64,000 nt of DNA from positions 4,566,238 through 4,630,237 of the forward strand of contig NZ_CP121679.1 of NCBI RefSeq assembly GCF_029760895.1. Direction: 5' to 3'. The DNA is from Ancylobacter sp. WKF20 (GTDB taxonomy: Bacteria > Pseudomonadota > Alphaproteobacteria > Rhizobiales > Xanthobacteraceae). The translations under genes were made by a program, and so were the position numbers. How positions within the stretch are numbered: the stretch's first letter is position 1; the number at the start of each line of letters is the position of its first letter. The notes beneath the pieces are model-generated. The model did no database searches. It was not told the DNA's origin and saw nothing but the letters and a program-made list of their open reading frames with translations. Shown piece by piece: positions 45,189 through 53,570 of this stretch.

Positions 45189-45713
45189 CTAGGGCTCGTC
45201 TGAGGTTTCCCGGTTGGGCGGTTCCACACTCGGGCGGGGCCCGTCCGCACGCGATTCCAGAACGCGCTCCAGCGGCAGGACAAGGGCGAGCAGCACCAGC
45301 GTCACCACCAGCGCGAGGACGATGAGGTGCCAGGACGCCAGCGCGCAGGCGACGCCGAGGGCGGCGGTCACCCAGACCGTGGCGGCGGTGGTCAGGCCAT
45401 GGATTTCCAGATCGCGGTGATTGCGCAGCACGACGCCGGCGCCGAGGAAGCCGATGCCGGTCATCACGCCCTGGATGATGCCCTGCACCACGCGGCTCAT
45501 GGCATCGGGATCCTCGGCCATGCCCTCCACGCGCACGGCGGTGAGCGAGATCAGCGCCGCGCCCATGCAGACGAGGCCGAGCGTGCGCATGCCCGTCGGC
45601 TTGCCGCGCAGATCGCGGTTGATGCCGATCAGCATGCCGCAGGCGACCGCCATGAGCAGCCGCAGCAGCGCTTCAACATCCTCGGGCGGCAGGAAATAAC
45701 CGATATCGGGCAT
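45189..45713 (-). CDS. MgtC/SapB-family membrane protein
   Basis: 174 aa, with about four transmembrane helices. The N-terminus is MPDIGYFLPPEDVEALLRLLMAVACGMLIGINRDLRGKPTGMRT, matching MgtC/SapB; TGIGFLGAGVVLRNH and GLTTAATVWVTAALGVACAL are family signatures. The C-terminal cytosolic tail is short. The function of such proteins is not settled (stress tolerance, Mg2+-limited growth). It follows ligD after 4 bp. Confidence 0.9.
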   Translation of the reverse strand: MPDIGYFLPPEDVEALLRLLMAVACGMLIGINRDLRGKPTGMRTLGLVCMGAALISLTAVRVEGMAEDPDAMSRVVQGIIQGVMTGIGFLGAGVVLRNHRDLEIHGLTTAATVWVTAALGVACALASWHLIVLALVVTLVLLALVLPLERVLESRADGPRPSVEPPNRETSDEP

Positions 45714-45717
45714 GGCC

Positions 45718-48465
45718 TTAGCGCCGTCCCCGCCGGCGCTTGGCCAGCTCCGGCAACGGCGTGGCGCTGGCGCGGAAATCCTCCCACGGGTCGCGGTCGA
45801 GATTGGCGAGCCGGGTGGGGACGTTCGCCAGCGTGAACTGCGCTCCGCCGGTGAGGGCGTCGATCTCTTCCCACGCCACCGGCATGGCGACACCCGCTCC
45901 GGCGCGGGCGCGGGTGCCATAGGGGGCGATGGCGGTGGCGCCGCGGCCGTTGCGCAGATAGTCGATGAAGATGCGTCCCTCGCGCTTCGCCTTGGTGGCG
46001 ATGGCGATGTAGCGGTCCGGCTCATCGCCCGCCATGGCCTCGGCGATGGCCTTGGCGAAGCCCTTCATTTCGTCCCACCCGGCCTTCGGCTTCAGCGGGA
46101 CGACGACGTGTAACCCCTTGCCACCAGACGTTTTTACGAAAGCCGGCAGCCCCGCCTGCTCCAGCCGCCACCGCACCTCTTTCGCCCCCGCGACGACATC
46201 CGCCCAGCCAAGCTCCGGGCTGGGGTCTAGGTCGAAGATCATGGTATCCGGGGCTTCCAGGCTTTCGAGGGGCGCGCCCCAGGGGTGGATTTCCAGCGCG
46301 CCGGCCTGCACGAGGGCGAGGAGGCCGTCGCGGTCCTCGATGAACAGCATCTCCTCGCCATCGGTGTCCCGGGCCACCTTGATCGCCTTGTTCATGCCGC
46401 GCCAGCTGTGCTTCTGGAAGAAGCAAGCCTTTGAAATTCCATCAGGACAGCGCAGCAAGGCGAGCGGGCGGGCGACGATGTGGGGGGCGATGAAGCGCCA
46501 GATTTCCGCGTAATACTCCGCCAGGCCCTGTTTGGTGATGCCGTCCTCGGGCCAGTAGACGCGGTCGGGATGGGTGAGCTTCACCGCGCTTTTAAGCGTG
46601 GCCGGTGAGTGCAGTGAGGTGGACGATGAGGCCGATGAGGTGGACGATGTGTCCGGCGCCGGCGCCTCGCGGACGATCTCGCGCGCCGGCTTGTCCTCGC
46701 GCAGGCCGCGAAACGCCGCGTGACGCAGATTCTGGTCGCCGGTCCAGCCGCGGAACTCGACTTCGGCCACACGCTCCGGCTTCACGAAGGTGACGCCCCG
46801 CCGCGCCTCCGCCGTCAGCTTGTCGGCGAAGGGGCTGCGCTCGCGCGCGAGGGCGCTGAGGTCGCGGTAGAGCTCGGCGGCGATGCGATGTGAGAAGCCG
46901 GTGCCGACCCGCCCGACATAGCGCAGCTTGCCGTCCTCATGCACGCCCAGCACCAGCGAGCCGATGGCGTTGGCCATGGCGGTGGAGGGCACGAAGCCGC
47001 CAATGACGAATTCCTGCCGCTCGGCGCATTTCGACTTCACCCAGTCCTTGCCGCGGCCAGAGCGGTAGCGCCCATCCGCGCGCTTCGACACCAGACCTTC
47101 GAGGCTGAGGCGGCAGGCATGGCGCAGCAGGGTGGCACCGTCGACCTCGAAAGGCTCGCTGACACGCAGGGGCGCAGGCGCGTCCTTCAATAGCGCCGCC
47201 AGCGCCTGCTTGCGGGCGAGCAGCGTCTCCCCCGTGAGATCGCGGCCGTCGAGATGCAGCAGGTCGAAGGCGTAGAATTTAAAGCGGTCGCTGCGCCCTT
47301 CCGACAGGTCTTCCTGAAGCGCGGCGAAATGCGAGGCGCCCGACGGCGTCTCCACCACGAGTTCGCCGTCGATGAGCGCGGTCTGCGCCGGCAAGGCGAG
47401 CAGCGCGTCGGCCAGCGCCGTGCCGAAGCGTTCCGTCCAGTCGAGGCCCGAGCGGGTGAGCAGGCGAAGCCGGTCCTTGCCGCTGGCGCCGTGGTCGATG
47501 CGGGCCTGAAGCCGGTAGCCGTCGAACTTGATCTCGTGGATCCAGCCCGCCCCCGCCGGGGCCTTCGCCACCAGCGTCGCCAGTTGCGGGGCGACGAAAT
47601 CGGGCAGTTTGTCGGCGCCCGCCTGCTTGCCGCGCGCCTTTTTGGCGCGCGCGGAGGTGGAGGAAGGGTAGGCGTCGGCGGAGGGTGTCGCGGATGGCGC
47701 CGGCGCCGCTGTGCCCGTGGCGTCGCCCGTGGTCTCTGCGTCGGTGGTGTTGGCGTCGCTGGCGTTGGCTTCAGCAGCCTTGACTTCAGTAGCCCTGGCT
47801 TCGCTGGCCTTGGCCGGCCTCGTCAGCCGGGAAGCCTTGGCCGTCTTGGTGATCGTGGCCGTCTTGGCCGCCGTCTTCGTCCTGCTCTTGTGCGCCGGCG
47901 CGTCCTCGGCGATCTCGTCCAGCGTGCGGCCGGTCTTCACCGAATCCGGGGCTTCCTCCAGAATATCCGGCGCGGCCTTGGTCCGCGCGGCCGCATCGTC
48001 GGCTTTGAACAGCAGCCAGCTTTCCTGCGTCTCGCCGCGCCGCTTGGGCATCCGCACGAGATGCCAGTGGCCGGAGAGCTTTTCGCCGCGCAGCTCGAAG
48101 TCGAGATGGCCCTTCTTGTAGCCCTTGCGCGGGTCGCCCTTGGGGATCCAGCTCCCGCTGTCCCACAGCATCACCGTGCCGCCGCCATACTGGCCCTTGG
48201 GAATGGTTCCCTCGAAGCTGCCATAGTCGAGCGGGTGGTCCTCCACATGCACGGCAAGGCGCTTCTCGCCCGGCACGAGGCTCGGGCCGCGCGTCACCGC
48301 CCAGCTCTTCAGCACCCCGTCCATTTCCAGCCGGAGATCGTAATGCAGCCGGCGGGCGGCGTGTTTCTGGACGAGATAGGCATGGCCCGCGCCTTTGCCT
48401 TCCGCCCCAGCCGGCTCGGCGGTGAGGGTGAAATCGCGCTTGGCGCGGTAGGTGTCGAGGGCCAT
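45718..48465 (-). CDS. ligD: multifunctional DNA ligase D
   Basis: 915 aa. Domain order is 3'-phosphoesterase, ligase, polymerase. The phosphoesterase (about 1-160) has RRLHYDLRLEMDGVLKSWA and HVEDHPLDYGSFEGTIP. A low-complexity Ala/Thr/Lys linker runs from about 190 to 290. The ligase domain has the adenylation site EIKFDGYR (Lys about 313). A Ser/Thr linker leads to the polymerase/primase domain from about 628 (VKLTHPDRVYW, DLDPSP, KTSGGKGLH). It repairs double-strand breaks with Ku. It starts 6 bp after ku2. Confidence 0.95.
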   Translation of the reverse strand: MALDTYRAKRDFTLTAEPAGAEGKGAGHAYLVQKHAARRLHYDLRLEMDGVLKSWAVTRGPSLVPGEKRLAVHVEDHPLDYGSFEGTIPKGQYGGGTVMLWDSGSWIPKGDPRKGYKKGHLDFELRGEKLSGHWHLVRMPKRRGETQESWLLFKADDAAARTKAAPDILEEAPDSVKTGRTLDEIAEDAPAHKSRTKTAAKTATITKTAKASRLTRPAKASEARATEVKAAEANASDANTTDAETTGDATGTAAPAPSATPSADAYPSSTSARAKKARGKQAGADKLPDFVAPQLATLVAKAPAGAGWIHEIKFDGYRLQARIDHGASGKDRLRLLTRSGLDWTERFGTALADALLALPAQTALIDGELVVETPSGASHFAALQEDLSEGRSDRFKFYAFDLLHLDGRDLTGETLLARKQALAALLKDAPAPLRVSEPFEVDGATLLRHACRLSLEGLVSKRADGRYRSGRGKDWVKSKCAERQEFVIGGFVPSTAMANAIGSLVLGVHEDGKLRYVGRVGTGFSHRIAAELYRDLSALARERSPFADKLTAEARRGVTFVKPERVAEVEFRGWTGDQNLRHAAFRGLREDKPAREIVREAPAPDTSSTSSASSSTSLHSPATLKSAVKLTHPDRVYWPEDGITKQGLAEYYAEIWRFIAPHIVARPLALLRCPDGISKACFFQKHSWRGMNKAIKVARDTDGEEMLFIEDRDGLLALVQAGALEIHPWGAPLESLEAPDTMIFDLDPSPELGWADVVAGAKEVRWRLEQAGLPAFVKTSGGKGLHVVVPLKPKAGWDEMKGFAKAIAEAMAGDEPDRYIAIATKAKREGRIFIDYLRNGRGATAIAPYGTRARAGAGVAMPVAWEEIDALTGGAQFTLANVPTRLANLDRDPWEDFRASATPLPELAKRRRGRR

Positions 48466-48471
48466 GGCGCG

Positions 48472-49410
48472 TCAGCCCGCCTTGCGCGTGGTGGTCGAGG
48501 CGCGGCGCCGGGCGGCTGTGCCGGTTTTCGCGGGGTTTTTGGCGGCGCTCTTGGCGCCGGCTTTCGACGATTTCTTCGCCGCCGTCCGCTTGGTGGGTGC
48601 CGTCGCGTCCTTATCGCTCGCCTTGCCTGCTGCCTTGCCCATGCCAGCGCTCTGGCGCAGCGCCTCCATCAGATCGACCACCTTGCCCTTCTTTGGCGTC
48701 TTCGGCGCCTTGATCGGGCGGCCCTCGATCTTGGCGCGCACCAGCTCGGCCAGCGCCGCCTCATAGGCGTCGTGGAAATTGTCGGGCTGGAAGGTGCCGG
48801 CCTTGGTGGAGATGATGTGCCGGGCGAGATCGAGCATCTCGCCCTCGATCTTCACATCCTTGATGTCCGCGAACGCCTCCTGCGCCGAGCGCACCTCGTA
48901 ATCATGGTTCAGCGTGGTGGCGATGATGCCGTCATCATAGGCGCGGATCAGCACGGTGCGCGGGCGGCGGAACAGCACGGCGCTGGCGAGCGCCACCACC
49001 TTGCGTCGGCGCAGCCCCTCGCGGATGACGGCGAAGGTCGCTTCCGAGGCATCGTCGGTCGGGCGGACATAATAGGGCTTGTCGAAATAGAGGTCGTCCA
49101 CCTGCGCGCAGGGCAGGAAGGTGTCGATGGCGAGCGTCTTGTCGCCCTGCGGCATGACCTCGGCCACTTCCTCCGGCTCCAGCACGATGTATTCGCCCGA
49201 GGCGACCTCATAGCCCTTCACCTGATCCTCGCGCTCCACCGTCTCCTCGGTTTCCGGATCGATGAATCGGCGGCGCAGGCGATGGCCGGTCTTGCGGTTG
49301 ACCATGTTGAGGCTGACGCGCTCATTGGCCGACACCGCCGTGTAAAGGCCGATGCCGCAAACCAGCTCGTCGAGCTTGAGGAAGCCCTTCCATGTCGCGC
49401 GCGGGCTCAT
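48472..49410 (-). CDS. ku: Ku protein 2 (non-homologous end joining)
   Basis: 312 aa. The core has TWKGFLKLDELVCGIGLY, RLRRRFIDPETEETVEREDQ and the ring-forming middle DDLYFDKPYYV. The C-terminus after about residue 245 is a long Lys/Ala tail (KAAGKASDKD..., KKSSKAGAKSAAKN). It is transcribed with ligD, so this is probably the main partner. No IS or phage trace surrounds the pair. Confidence 0.93.
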   Translation of the reverse strand: MSPRATWKGFLKLDELVCGIGLYTAVSANERVSLNMVNRKTGHRLRRRFIDPETEETVEREDQVKGYEVASGEYIVLEPEEVAEVMPQGDKTLAIDTFLPCAQVDDLYFDKPYYVRPTDDASEATFAVIREGLRRRKVVALASAVLFRRPRTVLIRAYDDGIIATTLNHDYEVRSAQEAFADIKDVKIEGEMLDLARHIISTKAGTFQPDNFHDAYEAALAELVRAKIEGRPIKAPKTPKKGKVVDLMEALRQSAGMGKAAGKASDKDATAPTKRTAAKKSSKAGAKSAAKNPAKTGTAARRRASTTTRKAG

Positions 49411-49582
49411 GGCAGCACCCTGCGGCGCGCGCCGGGGCGGCGGTTCGGGCGGGCGAGGGGCATGGGACGGTCTCCACGGGATGACGCTATCCCATTAAGG
49501 CGTCATGACCGGGACTCGTTCCATCAGGGGGGCGCCATGAGGGGTGCGCCATAAGCGGGGCGCGCGTGCGCCCGCGCGGGGC

Positions 49583-50029
49583 TCATCCGGCCTGAATGCG
49601 ACGGATCAGCGCCTCGACGGCGGCGGGGTAGCCCTCTGGCCCGAGGCCGATGATGCAGCCGGTCACCGCCGCCGCCAGCGGGGCGTGGTGGCGGAAGCTC
49701 TCGCGGGTGAACACGTTGCTGACATGCACCTGGATCGCCGGCTTCTTCACCGCCGACAGCGCGTCCAGGATCGCGATGGAGGTGTAGGACAGGCTGCCGG
49801 CATTGATGACGATGCCATTCGCCTTGGTGCGCGCCTCCTGGATCCAGTCCACCAGCACGCCCTCATGGTTGGACTGGCGGAAATCCACCGTGCCGCCGAG
49901 GCTCTCGGCGCGGGCGCGGCAGGCGGCGCCGATATCGTCCAGCGTGAGCGTGCCATAGGGGCCGGCCGGGTCGAGGCCGTAGAGGTTCGTGTTGGCGCCG
50001 CTGAGGACGAAAATATGCGGGCTGCTCAC
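49583..50029 (-). CDS. divergent AroQ (type II dehydroquinase) homologue
   Basis: 148 aa. It has the small flavodoxin-like fold, with His102 (QVHVSN), Arg113 and Tyr25 kept. But the mobile-loop Arg of type II dehydroquinases is Asp20 (NLYGLDPAGPYG) and the conserved His of the NAGxxxHTS motif is Tyr82 (NAGSLSYTS). It may not dehydrate dehydroquinate. The start is a GTG overlapping the preceding gene's TGA by 4 bp, so it belongs to the catabolic operon rather than shikimate synthesis. Confidence in the fold is high, in the reaction low. Confidence 0.8.
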   Translation of the reverse strand: MSSPHIFVLSGANTNLYGLDPAGPYGTLTLDDIGAACRARAESLGGTVDFRQSNHEGVLVDWIQEARTKANGIVINAGSLSYTSIAILDALSAVKKPAIQVHVSNVFTRESFRHHAPLAAAVTGCIIGLGPEGYPAAVEALIRRIQAG

Positions 50030-50451
50030 GGGATCTGATCCTGCGCGCCGATCGCCGCCAGCGCCGCGCGGGCCACCTCGACATCCTCCGCGCCCTTGCC
50101 CGAACCGACGCCAATGCCGCCAACGCATACGCCGTCGATGATGATGGGCAGGCCGCCTTCCAGATTGGTCAGGCGCTGGCCGGCGGCGAGCGAGAGCTTG
50201 ATCTCGTCCGCCGGGTTCAGCCGCGAGGTCGGCTGGCGGTGCGAGGCGGCGGTGATGGCCTTCGACAGCGAGGTCTCGCGCGACAGCAGCTTGGCCCCGT
50301 CCATGCGCACGAAAGCGAGGAGATTGCCGCCCTCGTCGACGATATTGATGTTCTGCGGCACGCCCATCTCTGTCGCCTTGGCGACGGCGGCGGCGAGCAT
50401 TTTCAGCGCGCCCTCATGGGTGAGCTTCAGGGCCGGGCGGGTGACAGACAT
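50026..50451 (-). CDS. GlcG/HbpS-family protein
   Basis: 141 aa. It has the fold pattern LTHEGALKMLAAAVAKATEMG, NIVDEGGNLLAFVRMDGAK and the C-terminal GGLPIIIDGVCVGGIGVGSG. Members bind heme or small ligands (HbpS) or sit in glycolate and ring-cleavage gene clusters (GlcG). No signal peptide is visible, so it is probably cytoplasmic here. Role in this operon unknown. It follows a REP element. Confidence 0.85.
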   Translation of the reverse strand: MSVTRPALKLTHEGALKMLAAAVAKATEMGVPQNINIVDEGGNLLAFVRMDGAKLLSRETSLSKAITAASHRQPTSRLNPADEIKLSLAAGQRLTNLEGGLPIIIDGVCVGGIGVGSGKGAEDVEVARAALAAIGAQDQIP

Positions 50452-50474
50452 CAGGGCCTCGCTTCTGGGTGGGT

Positions 50475-50604
50475 CGTCATCCCGGACGGGCGATCAGCCC
50501 GATCCGGGATCGTGTGACAAGAGCGGCACGCGATCCCGGCTCAACGCTTCGCAGAGCCTGCCCTTGGGCTTGCCGAAGGCAAGGCCCGAGGGGCTGGGAT
50601 GACG
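50475..50604. repeat. REP-type palindrome, family C copy 2
   Basis: CGTCATCCCGGACGG at one end and GGGATGACG at the other, with internal GATCCGGGATCG and CGATCCCGGC arms. It lies within the catabolic operon between the DUF1028 and GlcG/HbpS genes. The first copy is at 15961-16072. Confidence 0.75.
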
Positions 50605-50617
50605 CCTATGCGCCGCC

Positions 50618-51295
50618 TCACTCGTCGCCCGGCACGCCATAGGCGGGGGCGGTGGAGGGGTTGAGCGCGCGGGTGACATAGGCGTCCATCTGCGGCACCC
50701 AGAGCGCCCAGAGCGCGGCGAACTCGGCCATGACGTCGCCGTCCGACCAGTCGATGCGCAGATCGGCCACCGGCCAGCCGACCTTGTCGACCAGCAGCAT
50801 GCCGACCGAATGCACCGGGCCTTCCTCGCCGCCTGCCGCGACCGCCGCCTGCATGGCGGCGACCAGCCGGTCGCCGAGGCCGGCCTCGGGGCTCGCCTCG
50901 AAGGCGGCGATCATCGCTTTGGGCACGTCGTGCGACGCCAGCAGATTGCCGGCGGCGGCGGCATCCGCGCCATAGGCGATGGCGTGGGTGCCGAGCGTCT
51001 TCGCCCCCGAATGGCCGGCGGCGGGGCCGTCGCGCCCGAGGATCACCACCTGCCGGTAGTCGAAGAAATCGGAGGTCGCGCGGAGCTTTTCCAGCACCTC
51101 GGCAGCCGGCCGGCCCTCAGCCAGCAGGTCAAGCCCGCGCGGGCCGAGCATCGGGTCGGTGATGTTCTGCGTCGCCACCACGCCGACGCCGGCGCGGGCA
51201 TGGGCGCAGCGCGCCGCCACCGCCGGCGAGGAGGAGGAAACGGCGATGCCGAACATGCCGGTGCGGGCGCAGCGGGCGGAGATGGAAAAGGTCAC
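50618..51295 (-). CDS. DUF1028-domain protein (Ntn-hydrolase-like)
   Basis: 225 aa. The family starts with a Thr after Met (MTFSISARC), followed by GIAVSSSSPAVAARC, AGVGVVATQN, then the LGPRGLDLLAEG region. The N-terminal Thr2 is a plausible Ntn nucleophile. No function is established for this family, though members often lie next to RidA and amidohydrolase genes. The start is a GTG with GGAGAG upstream; it starts 13 bp after ridA. Confidence 0.85.
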   Translation of the reverse strand: MTFSISARCARTGMFGIAVSSSSPAVAARCAHARAGVGVVATQNITDPMLGPRGLDLLAEGRPAAEVLEKLRATSDFFDYRQVVILGRDGPAAGHSGAKTLGTHAIAYGADAAAAGNLLASHDVPKAMIAAFEASPEAGLGDRLVAAMQAAVAAGGEEGPVHSVGMLLVDKVGWPVADLRIDWSDGDVMAEFAALWALWVPQMDAYVTRALNPSTAPAYGVPGDE

Positions 51296-51308
51296 GCGCG
51301 CTCTCCGG

Positions 51309-51731
51309 TCAGGCGGCGTCGGGGATGACGGCGGTCACCTCGATCTCGACCAGCCATTCCGGCCGGGCGAGCGCGGGCACGACGAGGCCGGTGGAGCAGG
51401 GGAACACGCCGCCGAGCCACTTGCCCATCTCCAGATACACCGCCTCGCGGTAGCGGATGTCGGTGAGGTAGACGACGATGCGGCAGATATGGCCGAGCTC
51501 GCTGCCGGCTTCTTCCAGCAGCATCTTGATGTTGGCCATCGCCTTCTCGGCCTGCCTGCCGGCATCGCCGATATGGACGCTCTCGCGGGTGTCGAGGTCC
51601 TGCGCCACCTGGCCGCGCAGGAACACCATGGTGCCGCGCGCCACGACGCCCTGGCTGAGGTCGTTGTTCAGCTTCTGCTCGGGATAGGTCTCTTTGGTGT
51701 TGAACGGGCGGATGCGGGTATGGGTCGGCAT
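51309..51731 (-). CDS. RidA-family enamine/imine deaminase
   Basis: 140 aa. It has the YjgF/RidA pattern GTMVFLRGQVAQDLDTRES, AMANIKMLLEEAGSELGHICRIVVYLTDI and CSTGLVVPALARPEWLVEIEVTAV. The usual catalytic Arg region is replaced by ARPEWLVEIE, with no R-x-x-x-x-P-V. Such proteins hydrolyse reactive enamines or imines, and RutC in the uracil pathway is a relative. It is 35 bp after the M20 gene. ATG 51731. Confidence 0.88.
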   Translation of the reverse strand: MPTHTRIRPFNTKETYPEQKLNNDLSQGVVARGTMVFLRGQVAQDLDTRESVHIGDAGRQAEKAMANIKMLLEEAGSELGHICRIVVYLTDIRYREAVYLEMGKWLGGVFPCSTGLVVPALARPEWLVEIEVTAVIPDAA

Positions 51732-51766
51732 GTCGGTCACTCTTTTCCGGTTCAGGCGAAAGCGGG

Positions 51767-53023
51767 TCAGGTGGATGCAAAAGGGCGGCCGAGATGGCCG
51801 GCGAGGCGGGTCATCATCGTGCCGGCGGCGCCAAGTTCGTCGCGGCCGATCCACTCATCCGCCTTGTGGGCGCGGCCGATATCGCCGGGACCGCAGACGA
51901 GGGTGGGAATGCCGGCCCGCGCATAGAGCCCCGCTTCGGTGCCGAAGGCGAGGGTGACGGGCGCGCCATTATCGCCGGCGAGCGCCGCGACAAGGCGGGT
52001 GGCGGGGCTGCCCTCGGGGGTGTCGAGGCCGGGATAGTCGCTGAGCGTCTCCATCGCGATCCCCGCCTCCGGCGCCTGCGCCACCAGCCGGGCGCGGGCC
52101 TCGTCGATGATGAGGGCGATGCGGGCGTTGAGGCCGTCGATGTCGGTGCCCGGCAAAGTGCGCGCCTCGAATTCCATCACCGCCCGGTCCGGCACGAGGT
52201 TGAGCGCGCTGCCGCCATGCAGCGAGCCGACATGCACGCTGGTCCAGGGCGGGTCGAAGGTGTCGTTGGTTTCGGTGCGGAGCGAGCGGCCGAGCACGCC
52301 GAGGCCGACGGTGATCTCGGCCGCCGCCTCCACGGCATTGGCCGCGCGGTTGACCAGCGCCGAATGCCCGCCGCGCCCGGTGATCGTCAGCCGGCGGGCG
52401 AACTTGCCCTTATGGGCGCGGGCGACCTTGAGCGCGGTGGGCTCGCCGACGATGCAGAGCGCCGGCGGCACGGGGAGCGCGGCGACCTCAGCCACCAGAT
52501 CGGGCGCGCCGAGGCAGCCCAGTTCCTCGTCATAGGAAAAGCAGAGGTGCACGGGCGTGTGCGTCGCCGTCTGGCGGAACAGCGGCACATGGGCGAGCAC
52601 GACGGCAAGGAAGCCCTTCATGTCGCTGCTGCCGCGCCCATAGAGCCGGCCGTCCCGCTCGGTGAGCGTCCACGGGTCGCTCGACCAGTCCTGCCCGGCG
52701 ACCGGCACGACATCGGTATGGGCGGAGAGCGCGACGCCGGGTCGGTCGACGGGGCCGATGGTGGCGAGCAGCGAGGCCTTGCTGCCATCCGCATTCGGAA
52801 TGCGGCGGGCGGTGATGCCCTCGCTTGCCAGATAGGCCTCGATGTAATCGACGATGGGCAAATTGGAGCGCGCGCTCTCGCTGGGAAAGGCGACGAGATC
52901 GGCGAGGAGGCTCACCGTGCGGGCAAGCATGGCTGCATCAAGCGTCGCCTCGTCAAACGTCGCCGCATCCGCGGACGAGGGGGAGCCAGCGGCGGGGGTG
53001 GCGGCGACGGCCTGAATGCTCAT
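51767..53023 (-). CDS. M20-family amidohydrolase (ArgE/DapE-like)
   Basis: 418 aa. Zn-dependent deacylase: metal ligands in LSAHTDVVPV (His/Asp), GRGSSDMKG (Asp), SYDEELGCLGA (Glu-Glu) and GPGDIGRAHKADEW (His). The lid dimerisation domain is in the middle. ArgE-like proteins hydrolyse N-acyl amino acids or amides. Here the substrate is probably a ring-opened amide from the neighbouring monooxygenase. ATG 53023 is preferred; the longer frame opens with a TTG overlapping the reductase stop. Confidence 0.85.
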   Translation of the reverse strand: MSIQAVAATPAAGSPSSADAATFDEATLDAAMLARTVSLLADLVAFPSESARSNLPIVDYIEAYLASEGITARRIPNADGSKASLLATIGPVDRPGVALSAHTDVVPVAGQDWSSDPWTLTERDGRLYGRGSSDMKGFLAVVLAHVPLFRQTATHTPVHLCFSYDEELGCLGAPDLVAEVAALPVPPALCIVGEPTALKVARAHKGKFARRLTITGRGGHSALVNRAANAVEAAAEITVGLGVLGRSLRTETNDTFDPPWTSVHVGSLHGGSALNLVPDRAVMEFEARTLPGTDIDGLNARIALIIDEARARLVAQAPEAGIAMETLSDYPGLDTPEGSPATRLVAALAGDNGAPVTLAFGTEAGLYARAGIPTLVCGPGDIGRAHKADEWIGRDELGAAGTMMTRLAGHLGRPFAST

Positions 53024-53028
53024 GCGTC

Positions 53029-53520
53029 TCAAGCGACCTGAAGGTGGTGATAGGCGCGGTTGGAATAGACCAGCGGGCGGGCCTCGGCGGTTTCCAGCGC
53101 CATCACCTCGCCGGCGATGATGTGGTGCGTGCCGAAGTTGAACACGCTGGCGATTCGGCAGTCGAAGCGGCAGAGCGCGCCCTTGAGCAGGGGCGCGCCG
53201 GTGTGAAGCGCGTCCCAGTCGGCGATGGCGAAGCGGTCCTCGCGATGCTCCGGGATCAGCCCGGCGAAGCAGTCGGCGATGCGGTGCTGGTCATGGGCGA
53301 GGATGTTGGCGGCGAACACGCCGTTCTCCAGCAGCGCCGCCAGCACGCGCGCGTCCTTGTGCAGGCAGAACAGCACCGAGGGCGGCTCCATGGAGAGCGA
53401 GCACAGGCTCGAGACGGTGACGCCGCCACGCCCGGCGGCGCCATTGGTTGTCACCACGGTGACGCCGGAGGCGGTACGCCCCATGGCGCTGCGGAACTGG
53501 GCGGCGTCGATCGTGCTCAT
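53029..53520 (-). CDS. NAD(P)H:flavin oxidoreductase component (HpaC/RutF-like)
   Basis: 163 aa. Flavin reductase-like split-barrel protein: FRSAMGRTASGVTVVTT, GVTVSSLCSLSMEPPSVLFCL, NILAHDQHRIADCFAG, FNFGTHHIIAGEVMALE. It supplies reduced flavin to the HpaB-type oxygenase encoded just upstream. ATG 53520 has AGGG upstream at good spacing; ATG 53529 is also in frame. 50 bp separate it from the monooxygenase stop. Confidence 0.9.
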   Translation of the reverse strand: MSTIDAAQFRSAMGRTASGVTVVTTNGAAGRGGVTVSSLCSLSMEPPSVLFCLHKDARVLAALLENGVFAANILAHDQHRIADCFAGLIPEHREDRFAIADWDALHTGAPLLKGALCRFDCRIASVFNFGTHHIIAGEVMALETAEARPLVYSNRAYHHLQVA

Positions 53521-53570
53521 GGTGCTCATCCCTTGCCGGTGCGTTCCCTGCCGGCGTGTCCCGTGCGGGC

